A stretch of 64,000 nt of DNA from Streptomyces sp. RKND-216 (GTDB lineage: Bacteria > Actinomycetota > Actinomycetes > Streptomycetales > Streptomycetaceae), in NCBI RefSeq assembly GCF_004795255.1, contig NZ_SSBQ01000002.1:663001-727000 (forward strand), written 5' to 3'. Position numbers and translations under genes: made by a program. Shown here piece by piece: positions 36,455-45,654 of this stretch (the stretch's first letter is position 1; the number at the start of each line of letters is the position of its first letter). Below the pieces are notes generated by a model that ran no database searches, was not told the origin of the DNA, and saw only the letters and a program-made list of their open reading frames with translations.

Positions 36455-38188
36455 ATGCTGTTCGAAGTGTGGGCCCCCACCGCGGCGGAGGGTGTGGTGC
36501 TCCGGCTGGAGGCCCGCGAGCTTCCGATGGAGCGCGACCCGGCCCGGCCCGGCTGGTGGACGCTGCGCGTCGAGGCCGGGCCGGGCACGCGGTACGGGTT
36601 CGCGCTGGACGGCGGCCCCGTACTGCCCGACCCGCGGTCCCGGCGGCAGCCGGACGGGCCGGACGGACTCAGCGCCGTCGTCGATCCGGGGGCGTACGAG
36701 TGGCGGCATCCGTGGCAGGGCAGGCCGCTGGCCGGCGCGGTCCTGTACGAGCTGCACATCGGCACGTTCACTTCGGAGGGCACCTTCGACGCCGCGGCGG
36801 CGCGGCTGCCGCACGTCGCGCGTCTCGGCGTCACCCACGTGGAGCTGATGCCGGTGTCACCCTTTCCGGGGACACACGGCTGGGGCTACGACGGCGTCGC
36901 CCCGTGGGCGGTGCACGAGCCGTACGGCGGGCCGGACGGGCTGGCGCGTTTCGCGGACGCCGCGCACGGCGCGGGCCTGGGCGTCGTCCTGGACGTGGTG
37001 CACAACCACCTCGGCCCGTCCGGCAACCACCTCCCCGCCTACGGCCCGTACTTCACCGGCCGGCACCGCACGCCGTGGGGCGACGCCGTCAACCTCGACG
37101 ACGCCGGTTCGGACGAGGTGCGGGCCTCGCTCTGCGGCAGTGCTCTCGCGCTGCTGCGCGACTTCCGCCTGGACGGTCTGCGGCTGGACGCCGTGCACAC
37201 GCTGGCCGACGACCGGGCGCGGCACTTCCTGGACGAGTTGTCGGCAGCCGTTGACGCCCTCGCCGCCGAGACCGGCCGTCCCCTGTTCCTGATCGCCGAG
37301 TCCGACCGGAACGACCCGCGGACCACCACGCCGCGCACGGTGCACGGCCACGGCCTGCACGCGCAGTGGAACGACGACTTCCACCACGCGCTGCACGTCG
37401 CACTCACGGGTGAGGCGAGGGCCCTCTACGCGGACTTCGCCCGCGCGCCGATGGCGGCCCTGGCCAAGACTCTCACCGGCGGCTTCTTCCACGACGGCTC
37501 GTACTCGTCGTTCCGCGGGCGGCGGCACGGCGCTCCGCTGGACCCGATGACGCCGACGCACCGCCTCGTCGGCTTCGCGCAGAACCACGACCAGGTCGGC
37601 AATCGGGCAGCCGGGGACCGCCTCGCCGCATCCCTGTCCCCCGGCCTGCTGGCCTGCGCGGCGGCGCTGGTCCTGCTCTCGCCGTTCACGCCGATGCTGT
37701 TCATGGGCGAGGAGTGGGGCGCCCGTACGCCGTGGCTGTACTTCACCGACCACACCGACCCGGACCTGGCCCGGGCCGTGCGCGAGGGGCGGCGCGCGGA
37801 GTTCGCCGCGCACGGCTGGGACGGCGACGTCGCGGACCCGCAGGCGCCGCAGACCCGGGAGCGTTCCTGCCTGGACTGGTCGGAACCGGAACGCGACCCG
37901 CACGCGGCCCTGCTGGCCTGGCACCAGGACCTGATCGCCCTGCGCCGCGCCCACCCCGGCCTCGCCCACACCTCGCTGGGCGCAGCCCGTGTGACCTACG
38001 ACGAGGACACCCGTTGGCTGGCGCTGAGCAGCGGGCCGCTGAGCATCGCGGTCAACCTGCATCCGGGGGAGACGGCGGCCGTACCGCTGCCCGCGCACCT
38101 GGAGGTGCTGGCCACCTGGAGCACCGCCTCCCAGCATGAGGACGGCATGCTGCTCCTCCCACCGGAGTCCGCGGCCGTCCTCCGCTGA
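36455..38188 (+). CDS. treZ: Malto-oligosyltrehalose trehalohydrolase TreZ
   Basis: This 577-residue GH13 enzyme releases trehalose from the trehalosyl end made by TreY. It begins MLFEVWAP; ATGs or GTGs at 36446 and 36431 would add up to eight residues and cannot be excluded. An N-terminal CBM48-like domain is followed by YELHIGTFTSEGTFDAA and the barrel. Catalytic residues are Asp245 (GLRLDAVHTL), Glu282 (LIAESDRND) and Asp379 (QNHDQVGNR), with the TreZ-specific HAQWNDDFHHALHV region around 310. It stands apart from glgX-treY, separated by the RHS island and the alpha-galactoside locus. The protein is complete, so a working TreXYZ route is expected. Confidence 0.92.
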   Translation: MLFEVWAPTAAEGVVLRLEARELPMERDPARPGWWTLRVEAGPGTRYGFALDGGPVLPDPRSRRQPDGPDGLSAVVDPGAYEWRHPWQGRPLAGAVLYELHIGTFTSEGTFDAAAARLPHVARLGVTHVELMPVSPFPGTHGWGYDGVAPWAVHEPYGGPDGLARFADAAHGAGLGVVLDVVHNHLGPSGNHLPAYGPYFTGRHRTPWGDAVNLDDAGSDEVRASLCGSALALLRDFRLDGLRLDAVHTLADDRARHFLDELSAAVDALAAETGRPLFLIAESDRNDPRTTTPRTVHGHGLHAQWNDDFHHALHVALTGEARALYADFARAPMAALAKTLTGGFFHDGSYSSFRGRRHGAPLDPMTPTHRLVGFAQNHDQVGNRAAGDRLAASLSPGLLACAAALVLLSPFTPMLFMGEEWGARTPWLYFTDHTDPDLARAVREGRRAEFAAHGWDGDVADPQAPQTRERSCLDWSEPERDPHAALLAWHQDLIALRRAHPGLAHTSLGAARVTYDEDTRWLALSSGPLSIAVNLHPGETAAVPLPAHLEVLATWSTASQHEDGMLLLPPESAAVLR

Positions 38189-38201
38189 GCGGCCACTCGT
38201 C

Positions 38202-38239
38202 GTGCGCGGCGGCAGCAAGCAGGTTGCCGCTCAGCGCAC
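38202..38239. terminator. Putative terminator between treZ and the APH-like gene
   Basis: Two nested inverted pairs, GTGCGC with GCGCAC and GCGGCA with TGCCGC, form an imperfect hairpin in the gap between two convergent genes. Confidence 0.4.
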
Positions 38240-38260
38240 GTTCACCTGACGCCTCGGAGT

Positions 38261-39193
38261 TCAGCGGCCCGCGAGCGCCAGGAGGAAGCGGGTCTGCTCG
38301 TCGTCCCGCCCGGCGCAGACCCGGGGGACGGCGGCGAGCGGCGCCTGGACCCTGCACCAGCCCAGCACGCGGTCGGGACACAGGCCGGGCACCATGGCGG
38401 CCAGTTCCGCGGTCCGCCGCTTCAGCGCGGCGAGGTCCGAGACTCCGTCGAGCACCCAGTCCACCGCGTCGAAGTCGGGGTCGCCCCACGCGGGCCTCGG
38501 GTCGATCGCCACAAGGCGCCCGCCCGGACCGGACAGCACGTTGGCCGGGTGGAGGTCTCCGTGGACGAGGCCCACCGGAGCGCTGTCGGACAGCTCCCGG
38601 CACCTGGTCCTGGCCCGTTCGAGGAACGCGGAACCGAAGCGCCCGGGCACCCCGGCGGCGTCCGCTCTGCGCTCGGTGAGACGGCAGAGGAAGTCGACCC
38701 GCTCCGAGAGGGGACGCAGCGCCGAGGGTCCCTCCCGACCGGGCGACGGCTCCCGCAAGGCGCGGAGCAGGGCGGCCACTTCGGGCAGACGCCCGGCGAG
38801 TCGCTGCACGGGAGGACCCGGTGCCACGTCCTCCAGCAGCAGGGCCCCGGCCTGGAGATCCTGTGCGAGCAGGCCGACCACCGACGGCGACCCCGCCCAG
38901 CGGTGCAGGGCTTCCGCCTCCTCGCGCGCGATCGCGGGCGCGGGCGTGACCTTCAGCCATACGGTCGTTCCGGCGCCTCGTCGTCGGCAGCGGAGGACGC
39001 GTGAAGTGCCTCCGCCGCGGGATGCGAGGAGTTGCAGGTCCCAGCGGGCCGCCAGTTCTCCCGCGAGCGCGGGCAGCGCGTCGCACCAGGCGAGCACTTC
39101 GGGACCGAACCGCACGACCAGCCGGTCCCGGACGGCCCCCGGTGTGTGGGCCGGACCGTTCGCCGTGTCACTCCCGGAATCGCGGCTCCGCAT
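38261..39193 (-). CDS. Aminoglycoside/hydroxyurea kinase-like phosphotransferase (APH(6)/Hur type)
   Basis: This is a 310-residue cytoplasmic protein if started at the ATG at 39191-39193 (MRSRDSGSD). The kinase signature is intact: Brenner motif LVHGDLHPANVLSG with the catalytic Asp, then VAIDPRPAWGDPDFDAVDW with the metal-binding Asp. The ALLLEDVAPGPPVQ hinge and overall layout fit the APH(6)/hydroxyurea phosphotransferase family (PF04655-type), which inactivates streptomycin or hydroxyurea; many chromosomal members have unknown natural substrates, so resistance is only possible, not shown. The long open frame upstream of the start is antisense to the NPP1 gene. The ribosome binding site is weak. 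Confidence 0.82.
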   Translation of the reverse strand: MRSRDSGSDTANGPAHTPGAVRDRLVVRFGPEVLAWCDALPALAGELAARWDLQLLASRGGGTSRVLRCRRRGAGTTVWLKVTPAPAIAREEAEALHRWAGSPSVVGLLAQDLQAGALLLEDVAPGPPVQRLAGRLPEVAALLRALREPSPGREGPSALRPLSERVDFLCRLTERRADAAGVPGRFGSAFLERARTRCRELSDSAPVGLVHGDLHPANVLSGPGGRLVAIDPRPAWGDPDFDAVDWVLDGVSDLAALKRRTAELAAMVPGLCPDRVLGWCRVQAPLAAVPRVCAGRDDEQTRFLLALAGR

Positions 39194-39343
39194 GCGGGCG
39201 AGCCTACGGACCCGGGACTGGGGCCCGCTCCCGGTTTTCCGCGCCATTGACCGCGTGCAGTCAAAGTGGTGTTTCATGGGGCAGCCGCCGCCCGACGGGC
39301 CGGTTGCGCACCACATTCCGACGAGGTCACTGGAGGGGCACCC

Positions 39344-40129
39344 ATGCGACAGCAACGGCCGGGACGGCGAAGGTGGTTGGGGAGACTGTCGGTCACGGCG
39401 GGTTCCGTCGCGGCACTGCTGCTGGCCACCTCGGGCGTGGCCTTCGCCGCGCCGCCCCCCGCACTCGCCGGCAACGCGCCGTCGGCGGACCGGTCCTACC
39501 AGCCGGCCCTCGACTACGACGGCGACGGCTGCTACCCGACGCCCGCCATCGGCAGCAACGGCGTGATCGCTCCCGGCCTGGACCTCGGCGGAGCGGTCAA
39601 CGGCAACTGCCGCGACGCCTGGGACCTGGACAACACCAACGCCTACTCGCGCACCGCGTGCAACAACGGCTGGTGCGCCTACCTGTACGCGCTCTACTTC
39701 GAGAAGGACCAGGCGCTCCCCGGCACCGGGATCGGCGGCCACCGGCACGACTGGGAACACGTCGTGGTGTGGGTCCCGGACGGCGGTGCGCCGCAGTACG
39801 TGTCGGCTTCGGCGCACGGCGACTACCAGATCCGCTCGCGCGGCGACGTCGCGTGGGAGGGCGCGACCCACCCGAAGATCGTCTACCACAAGGACGGGAT
39901 CTCCACCCACGCGTTCCGCTTCGCGGGCTTCGACGAGCAGCCGGAGAACCACAAGGGCGCCTGGCAGTACCCGCCGCTGGTCGGCTGGGACGGCTACCCC
40001 TCCGACTTCCGCGACCGTCTCACCCAGGCGGACTTCGGCAGCGCGCAGCTCGGCATCAGGGATTCCTCCTTCGCCCACGAGCTGTCGAAGGCCAAGCCCG
40101 ACGGCATCCCGTTCGATCCGCAGAGCTGA
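39344..40129 (+). CDS. Secreted NPP1 family (necrosis-inducing NLP-like) protein
   Basis: This is a 261-residue protein with a signal peptide: RR-rich start MRQQRPGRRRWLGRL, a hydrophobic core (SVAALLLATSGVAF) and an AFAAPPP cleavage region. The mature part carries the NLP signature GHRHDWEH (around residues 132-139), the metal-binding heart of the NPP1 fold, plus two Cys (DGCYP and NGNCRDAW) and another pair in RTACNNGWCAYLYAL. NLPs bind plant sphingolipids and permeabilise membranes; bacterial members also occur in soil saprophytes with unknown roles. GGAGGGG lies before the ATG, which agrees with the signal peptide start. Confidence 0.9.
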   Translation: MRQQRPGRRRWLGRLSVTAGSVAALLLATSGVAFAAPPPALAGNAPSADRSYQPALDYDGDGCYPTPAIGSNGVIAPGLDLGGAVNGNCRDAWDLDNTNAYSRTACNNGWCAYLYALYFEKDQALPGTGIGGHRHDWEHVVVWVPDGGAPQYVSASAHGDYQIRSRGDVAWEGATHPKIVYHKDGISTHAFRFAGFDEQPENHKGAWQYPPLVGWDGYPSDFRDRLTQADFGSAQLGIRDSSFAHELSKAKPDGIPFDPQS

Positions 40130-40194
40130 CCGGCGCTCGTCCACAATACGGAACGACGTCTACCACTATGCGGACACGGGTCTAGGGTTCCGGC

Positions 40195-41016
40195 ATGGCA
40201 CGGGACGACGCCGTCTACACGCACGGCCACCACGACTCCGTACTGCGCTCCCACCGCTGGCGCACGGCCGAGAACTCGGCGGGGTACCTGCTGCCGCGGC
40301 TGCGGCCGGGCATGCGGGTGCTGGACGTGGGGTGCGGGCCGGGGACGATCACGGCCGACCTCGCCACGGCCGTGGGGCCGGAAGGACACGTGACCGGCAT
40401 CGACGCCGCCCCCGGCGTGCTTACGCAGGCACGGGAGACCGCGGCCGAACGTGCGGTGCCGAACGTGGAGTTCGCCGTCGGGGACGTGTACGCGCCGGCG
40501 TACCCGGACGCCTCGTTCGACGTGGTGCACGCCCACCAGGTCCTCCAGCACCTGGGCGACCCGGTGGGCGCGATGCGCGCGATGCGGCGGGTGTGCCGGC
40601 CCGGCGGCGTCGTCGCGGCTCGGGACTCCGACTACGCGGCCATGACCTGGTACCCACGGGTGCCCGGCCTGGACGCGTGGCTGGACCTGTACCGCCGGGT
40701 CGCCCGGGCCAACGGCGGCGAGCCGGACGCCGGGCGGCACCTGTACGCCTGGGCACGGGAGGCGGGCTTCGCGGAGGTGTCCGCCACCGCGTCGGCCTGG
40801 TGCTTCACCGGAGCGGAGGAACGCTCCTGGTGGAGCGGGCTGTGGGCGGAACGCACGGTGTCGTCCGGATACGCCCGCCGGGCCGTCGACGGCGGCCACG
40901 CGACCAGCGCCGCGCTGCCGCGCATCGCGGACGCGTGGCGGGAGTGGGGCGCGTGCGAGGACGGCTGGTTCGCCGTGCTGCACGGCGAGGTGCTGTGCCG
41001 CGACCCCGCCGCCTGA
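40195..41016 (+). CDS. Class I SAM-dependent methyltransferase
   Basis: This 273-residue cytoplasmic protein starts MARDDAVYTHGHHDSVLRSH. SAM motif I is VLDVGCGPGTITADLA (residues 42-57), motif II is VTGIDAAPGVL, and motif III/post I is FDVVHAHQVLQHLGDP, as in UbiE/COQ5-like enzymes. A typical C-terminal substrate-binding half follows (CFTGAEERSWWSGLWAERT). The acceptor cannot be predicted. It stands alone, 65 bases after the NPP1 gene and convergent with msrB. Confidence 0.88.
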   Translation: MARDDAVYTHGHHDSVLRSHRWRTAENSAGYLLPRLRPGMRVLDVGCGPGTITADLATAVGPEGHVTGIDAAPGVLTQARETAAERAVPNVEFAVGDVYAPAYPDASFDVVHAHQVLQHLGDPVGAMRAMRRVCRPGGVVAARDSDYAAMTWYPRVPGLDAWLDLYRRVARANGGEPDAGRHLYAWAREAGFAEVSATASAWCFTGAEERSWWSGLWAERTVSSGYARRAVDGGHATSAALPRIADAWREWGACEDGWFAVLHGEVLCRDPAA

Positions 41017-41139
41017 ACAGCCCACCACGAGGCCCGCGCGGTCAGCCTTGCGGACCGGGAGTCCCCTCGTTCCCGCTGGGGCGGGTTTGGGCGCGGAGGC
41101 TCATCGTGAAACGCGGATCGCCCCCTCGGCGCCGTGCGG

Positions 41140-41547
41140 TCAGGTGTCGATGGGCTCGAGGCGGAGGGAGACGGAGTTGATGCAGTAGCGCTGGTCGGTG
41201 GGGGTGGGGTAGCCCTCGCCCTCGAAGACGTGGCCCAGGTGGGAGCCGCAGCGGGCACAGCGCACCTCGGTGCGGGTCATGCCCATCGAGTGGTCGGAGA
41301 TCAGCTCCACCGCGTCGCTGTCCGACGGGTCGTAGAACGACGGCCACCCGCAGTGCGACGCGAACTTCGTGCCGGACCGGAACAGTTCCGCCCCGCAGGC
41401 ACGGCAGTGGTACACGCCGGTGGTCTCGGTGTCCGTGTAGGCGCCGGTGAACGGGCGCTCCGTCCCGGCCTGGCGCAGCACCCGGTACTCCTCCGGGGAG
41501 AGCTCGGCGCGCCACTGCTCGTCCGGCTTGTCGATCTCGTAGGCCAT
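41140..41547 (-). CDS. msrB: Peptide-methionine (R)-S-oxide reductase MsrB
   Basis: This 135-residue cytoplasmic enzyme reduces methionine-R-sulfoxide in proteins. It starts MAYEIDKPDEQWRAEL and shows all family features: two zinc CxxC pairs (CRACG and CARCG), the SHCGWPSF motif, GSHLGHVFEGEG and the catalytic RYCINSVSL with the active Cys. The length is normal for the family. GGGAGG stands close before the ATG. It is followed upstream by murC with a short gap, both on the minus strand. Confidence 0.94.
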   Translation of the reverse strand: MAYEIDKPDEQWRAELSPEEYRVLRQAGTERPFTGAYTDTETTGVYHCRACGAELFRSGTKFASHCGWPSFYDPSDSDAVELISDHSMGMTRTEVRCARCGSHLGHVFEGEGYPTPTDQRYCINSVSLRLEPIDT

Positions 41548-41577
41548 GGTGGCATCCTCCCAGGTCGCGGGCGGGCG

Positions 41578-42990
41578 TCAGTCGGCGAGGCGGGCGAGGA
41601 TCAGCGGGCCGAGGTCCGTCACGTCGCCCGCTCCCATGGTGAGAACGACATCACCGGGCTTCGCCATTCCGGCGAGCAGGTCCGGAGCGGTGTCGCGGAA
41701 GGGAGCGTGCTGGACGTCGGCCCCGGCGGCGAGGGCCGCGTCGATGATCAGTGCACTGGTCACGCCGGGGATCGGGTCCTCCCGGGCCGGGTAGATGTCG
41801 AGGACGGCGGAGGCGTCGGCGAGGGTGAGGGCCTCCCCCATCTCGGTGGCCAGCTCCTGGGTGCGGCTGAAGAGGTGCGGCTGGAAGAGGACCAGGACCC
41901 GTGCGTCCTCCGGCAGCCCGCTGCGGATGGCCTCCAGGTCGGCGGTCATCTCCGTGGGGTGGTGCGCGTAGGTGTCGATGACCTGCACGCCCCTGGCCTC
42001 CCCCTTGAGCTGGAGGCGCCGGTTCACGCCGGTGTACGTGCGCAGGGCGTCCGCGAGGCCGTCGGCGGGAACGCCCGTCGCCACGCCGGCGGCGAGCGCG
42101 GCGACGGCGTTGTGCGCGTAGTGGCGCCCGGGCACGGAGACGATGAAGTCGAGCTCCTTGCCGTCCAGTTCGACGGCGACCCGGCTGGTGAGACCGTGCG
42201 GGACGACGCGGAGGACACGGACGTCGGCGTCGTCGCACTCGCCGTACGTGACCACGTTCAGACCCTCGCGTCCGCGGACCCGGCCGGTCAGCTCGCGGGC
42301 GCCCTCGTGGTCGGCGGAGATCACCAGCGTGCCGCCGGTGCGGATACGGCCGACGAACGTCTCGAACGACTCGTAGATCTCGTCCATCGAAGCGTAGTTG
42401 GCGTGGTGATCCAGCTCCACGTTGAGGATGATCGCCGCTTCGGGGGCGTACTTGTGGAAGCTGCGGTCGCTCTCGTCGGCCTCGGCCACGAAGAGGTCCC
42501 CGTCGCCGTGGGCGGCGTTGGTTCCCGGGCCGTCGAGGTCGCCGCCGATGGCGTACGACGGCTCCAGGCCGAGGGAACCGAGGCTGACGGCCAGCATGGA
42601 GGTGGTGGTGGTCTTGCCGTGGGTGCCGGCCACGGCGAGGGCGCGGCGGCCCTCCATCAGCGCGGCGAGCGCATCGGAACGGTGCACGACGGGGAGGCCG
42701 CGCTCGGCCGCCGCGCGCAGCTCCGGGTTGTCGGGGCGGATGGCGCTGGAGACGACGACGCAGGTCGCGTCGGTGGCGAGGTGGGCGCTGTCGTGGCCGA
42801 CGTGCACGGTGGCGCCGGCCTGGCGCAGCGCGGTGACGGTGGGCGACTCGCGGGCGTCGCTGCCGGCGACGTCCGCTCCGCGGGCGGTGAGGATGCGCGC
42901 GATGCCGGACATGCCGGCGCCGCCGATGCCGATGAAGTGCGGACGTTCCATGGCGGGCGGCACGGCGGCGGTTGTCGGCGTCGGCGGCAT
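41578..42990 (-). CDS. murC: UDP-N-acetylmuramate--L-alanine ligase MurC
   Basis: This 470-residue cytoplasmic enzyme adds the first L-Ala to UDP-MurNAc in peptidoglycan synthesis. It shows HFIGIGGAGMSGIA (the N-terminal UDP-binding loop), the ATP P-loop AVAGTHGKTTTTSML, the YAHHPTEM region with the Mur-ligase His and a C-terminal LFQPHLFSRT. GGGAG stands eight bases before the ATG at 42988-42990. It is encoded here outside the dcw cluster, as is seen in streptomycetes. It runs divergently from the 2-methylisoborneol genes. Confidence 0.94.
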   Translation of the reverse strand: MPPTPTTAAVPPAMERPHFIGIGGAGMSGIARILTARGADVAGSDARESPTVTALRQAGATVHVGHDSAHLATDATCVVVSSAIRPDNPELRAAAERGLPVVHRSDALAALMEGRRALAVAGTHGKTTTTSMLAVSLGSLGLEPSYAIGGDLDGPGTNAAHGDGDLFVAEADESDRSFHKYAPEAAIILNVELDHHANYASMDEIYESFETFVGRIRTGGTLVISADHEGARELTGRVRGREGLNVVTYGECDDADVRVLRVVPHGLTSRVAVELDGKELDFIVSVPGRHYAHNAVAALAAGVATGVPADGLADALRTYTGVNRRLQLKGEARGVQVIDTYAHHPTEMTADLEAIRSGLPEDARVLVLFQPHLFSRTQELATEMGEALTLADASAVLDIYPAREDPIPGVTSALIIDAALAAGADVQHAPFRDTAPDLLAGMAKPGDVVLTMGAGDVTDLGPLILARLAD

Positions 42991-43471
42991 CGGCGGTTCT
43001 CCCAGGTCGTACGCTCGGGCGCTGTGCGCCGCTGAGCCGGTCGGTGTCTGCGGCTCAGCCTAGTAGCCCCCGCGGGCACCGGACCCCACACGCCCGCCGG
43101 GGGCGCGTGGCGGCGGGCACACGCCGGGGGCCGCGGCGGCTGCGGCGGCGGAGCACCGGAGGGCCGGACCGAGGGGACGACGGAGACGCGGGCGCCCCAC
43201 ACTCGCCCCGGCGGCGTTCTCACCGCGGCGTGCGCCCGGCGCGCGCGGTCGACCGGTGGCGGGAACCCCAGGGTGCGCGGTCGCAAACACGACGCGCGGC
43301 AAGAACACCGCATCGAGGTAACTCCGCCGTCCACCCGGGCTGTTCGGGACTAACCGGCCGTACGGTGGCGGCGAACTGCACCGATTCCCGCGGGTTGTCC
43401 CCGTGATCCGGGGGCCGAGCGCCCTCCCGGAAGCCGGGGCGGCCGCACCCGATCTCACCGAGGAGCCACGG
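42991..43471. other. Gene-free divergent spacer between murC and the MIB genes (481 bases)
   Basis: No gene seen. It must hold the murC promoter and that of the terpene pair. A perfect ten-base palindrome, CGGTCGACCG, lies at 43246-43255. The last 70 bases before the synthase start could be read in frame from a GTG at 43403, but the start with the AGGAG site at 43461 is better. Confidence 0.5.
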
Positions 43472-44740
43472 ATGTCCGACCCCGACACCGGTCCCCCGCT
43501 GCCCGGCCCTCCGCCGGGGCCCGGCGGGGCCGCGAGAACGCTCGTCCGGCCCGTGCCCGTGCCCGACGCCCGCGGGAGCTGCGGCACTGGCGACGGCGCG
43601 GCCGGCCTGCCGGGCAGGGTCACGAGCGGCGCGGGCGGCGGCGTGCTCGAGGGACTGCTGGACGGCCCGCGCGGCCTGGGCACAGCCGGGTTGTACCCGG
43701 CCCGCGCCGGGGCGTCCGCCGAGCCGGGGGCCCCGACAGAGGGCGCGGGGGCTCCGGCGGAGGGCGCGGCGATCCCCGGCCTGTACCACCACCCCGTGCC
43801 GGAACCGGACCCCGTACGAGTGGCGGAGGTGGACCGCAGGATCAAGGCGTGGGCCGTGGACGAGGCCCGGGCGTATCCGCCGGAGTGGGAGGACCAGTTC
43901 GACGGCTTCGCCGTCGGGCGCTACATGGTCGCCTGCCACCCGGACGCCCCCACCGTCGACCATCTGATGATCGCCACGCGGCTGATGGTCGCCGAGAACG
44001 CCGTGGACGACTGCTACTGCGAGGACCACGGCGGCTCCCCCATCGGCCTGGGCAGCCGGCTGCTTCTGGCGCACACGGCGCTCGATCCCCTGCACACCGT
44101 GCGGGAGTACGAGCCGGCGTGGGACGAGTCCCTCGCGTCGGACGGGCCCCGCCGCGCCTACCGCTCCGCCATGGAGTACTTCCGGCGGCAGGCCACCCCC
44201 GCCCAGACGGACCGGTACCGGCACGACATGAGCCGGCTCCACCTGGGATACCTCGCGGAGGCGGCCTGGGCCCAGGCCGAGCAGGTGCCCGAGGTGTGGG
44301 AGTACCTGGCGATGCGCCAGTTCAACAACTTCCGTCCCTGTCCGACGATCACCGACACCGTCGGCGGCTACGAACTCCCGGCGGACCTGCACGCGCGGCC
44401 CGACACGCAGCGGGTCATCGCGCTCGGCAGCAACGCCACCACTGTCGTCAACGACCTGTACTCCTACACCAAGGAGCTGAAGAGCCCGGGCACGCACCTC
44501 AACCTGCCCGTGGTGATCGCCGAGCGGGAGGGCCTCTGTGAACGGGAGGCGTACCTGAAGGCGATCGGGATCCACAACGAGCTCATGCACGCCTTCGAGG
44601 CCGAGGCCGCCGCCCTGGCCGCCGCCTGCCCCATCCCCTCCCTGCTGCGCTTTCTGCGCGGCGTGGCCGCGTGGGTGGACGGCAACCACTACTGGCACCA
44701 GACCAACACCTACCGCTACAGCCTGCCTGATTTCTGGTGA
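43472..44740 (+). CDS. 2-methylisoborneol synthase (class I terpene cyclase)
   Basis: This 422-residue cytoplasmic enzyme cyclises 2-methyl-geranyl diphosphate to 2-methylisoborneol, the musty odorant. A proline- and glycine-rich N-terminal extension of about 100 residues is normal for this family. The metal-binding Asp motif is at Asp179-Asp180 within AENAVDDCYCED, and the NSE triad is Asn327, Ser331, Glu335 (NDLYSYTKE); the terminal TNTYRY holds the RY pair. The start with AGGAG seven bases upstream is preferred over an upstream GTG. It is followed by its methyltransferase 14 bases later. It corresponds to SCO7700 of Streptomyces coelicolor by family knowledge. Confidence 0.93.
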   Translation: MSDPDTGPPLPGPPPGPGGAARTLVRPVPVPDARGSCGTGDGAAGLPGRVTSGAGGGVLEGLLDGPRGLGTAGLYPARAGASAEPGAPTEGAGAPAEGAAIPGLYHHPVPEPDPVRVAEVDRRIKAWAVDEARAYPPEWEDQFDGFAVGRYMVACHPDAPTVDHLMIATRLMVAENAVDDCYCEDHGGSPIGLGSRLLLAHTALDPLHTVREYEPAWDESLASDGPRRAYRSAMEYFRRQATPAQTDRYRHDMSRLHLGYLAEAAWAQAEQVPEVWEYLAMRQFNNFRPCPTITDTVGGYELPADLHARPDTQRVIALGSNATTVVNDLYSYTKELKSPGTHLNLPVVIAEREGLCEREAYLKAIGIHNELMHAFEAEAAALAAACPIPSLLRFLRGVAAWVDGNHYWHQTNTYRYSLPDFW

Positions 44741-44754
44741 GAAAGGACCGCTCT

Positions 44755-45639
44755 GTGACGAGCAACCAGTCGACCGACCTCAAGGTTCCCGCCCCGTTCG
44801 TCCCCGCGCCCGCGTCGCCCTACCAGGGGGAGATCGCCCGGTACTGGGACCAGGAGGCCCGGCCGGTGAACCTCCGTCTCGGTGACGTCGACGGGCTCTA
44901 TCACCACCACTACGGGGTCGGCGAGGTCGACCGCGACGCCCTGGGAGACACCGGCGACGGCGACTACGAGAAGCGGCTGATCGCCGAACTGCACCGTCTG
45001 GAGTCGGCCCAGACGCAGGTCCTGCTGGACCACCTCGGCCCCGTGGGACGTGACGACACGCTCGTGGACGCCGGCTGCGGCCGGGGCGGGTCGATGGTCA
45101 TGGCCCACCGGCGCTTCGCCTGCAAGGTCGAGGGCCTCACCCTGTCGACCAAGCAGGCCGACTTCGCCAACCGGCGCGCACGCGAACTCGGCGTCGCGGA
45201 CCGGGTACGGGCCCGGGTGTGCAACATGCTCGACATGCCGTTCGAGTCGGGTCGGGCCGCAGCCTCCTGGAACAACGAGTCGAGCATGTACGTCGACCTG
45301 CAGGACCTGTTCGCGGAGCACTCCCGGGTCCTCGGCACCGGCGGCCGCTACGTGGCGATCACCGGCTGCTGGAACCCGCGCCACGGCCAGCCCTCGAAGT
45401 GGGTCTCCCAGATCAACGCGCACTTCGAGTGCAACATCCACTCCCGCCGGGAGTACCTGCGCGCGATGGCCGACAACCGTCTCGTGCCGGCGGCGGTCGT
45501 CGACCTGACGGAGGCGACCCTGCCCTACTGGGAGCTGCGGGCCACCTCCTCCCTGGTCACGGGGATCGAGGAGGCGTTCATCAACTCCTACCGGGACGGC
45601 TCCTTCCAGTACCTCCTGATCGCCGCCGACCGGGTCTGA
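44755..45639 (+). CDS. Geranyl diphosphate 2-C-methyltransferase
   Basis: This is a 294-residue SAM-dependent enzyme that methylates geranyl diphosphate at C2, making the substrate for the cyclase encoded just before. It shows motif I VDAGCGRGGSMVMAH, SASWNNESSMYVDL-like acceptor-site residues (here AASWNNESSMYVDL) and the C-terminal EEAFINSYRDGSFQYLLIAADRV, which fits the GPPMT family. Start GTG at 44755 with AAAGGA upstream, 14 bases after the synthase stop, so both are in one transcript. It is the counterpart of SCO7701. A perfect hairpin follows its stop. Confidence 0.93.
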   Translation: MTSNQSTDLKVPAPFVPAPASPYQGEIARYWDQEARPVNLRLGDVDGLYHHHYGVGEVDRDALGDTGDGDYEKRLIAELHRLESAQTQVLLDHLGPVGRDDTLVDAGCGRGGSMVMAHRRFACKVEGLTLSTKQADFANRRARELGVADRVRARVCNMLDMPFESGRAAASWNNESSMYVDLQDLFAEHSRVLGTGGRYVAITGCWNPRHGQPSKWVSQINAHFECNIHSRREYLRAMADNRLVPAAVVDLTEATLPYWELRATSSLVTGIEEAFINSYRDGSFQYLLIAADRV

Positions 45640-45654
45640 CGGCACGGCTGGAAG

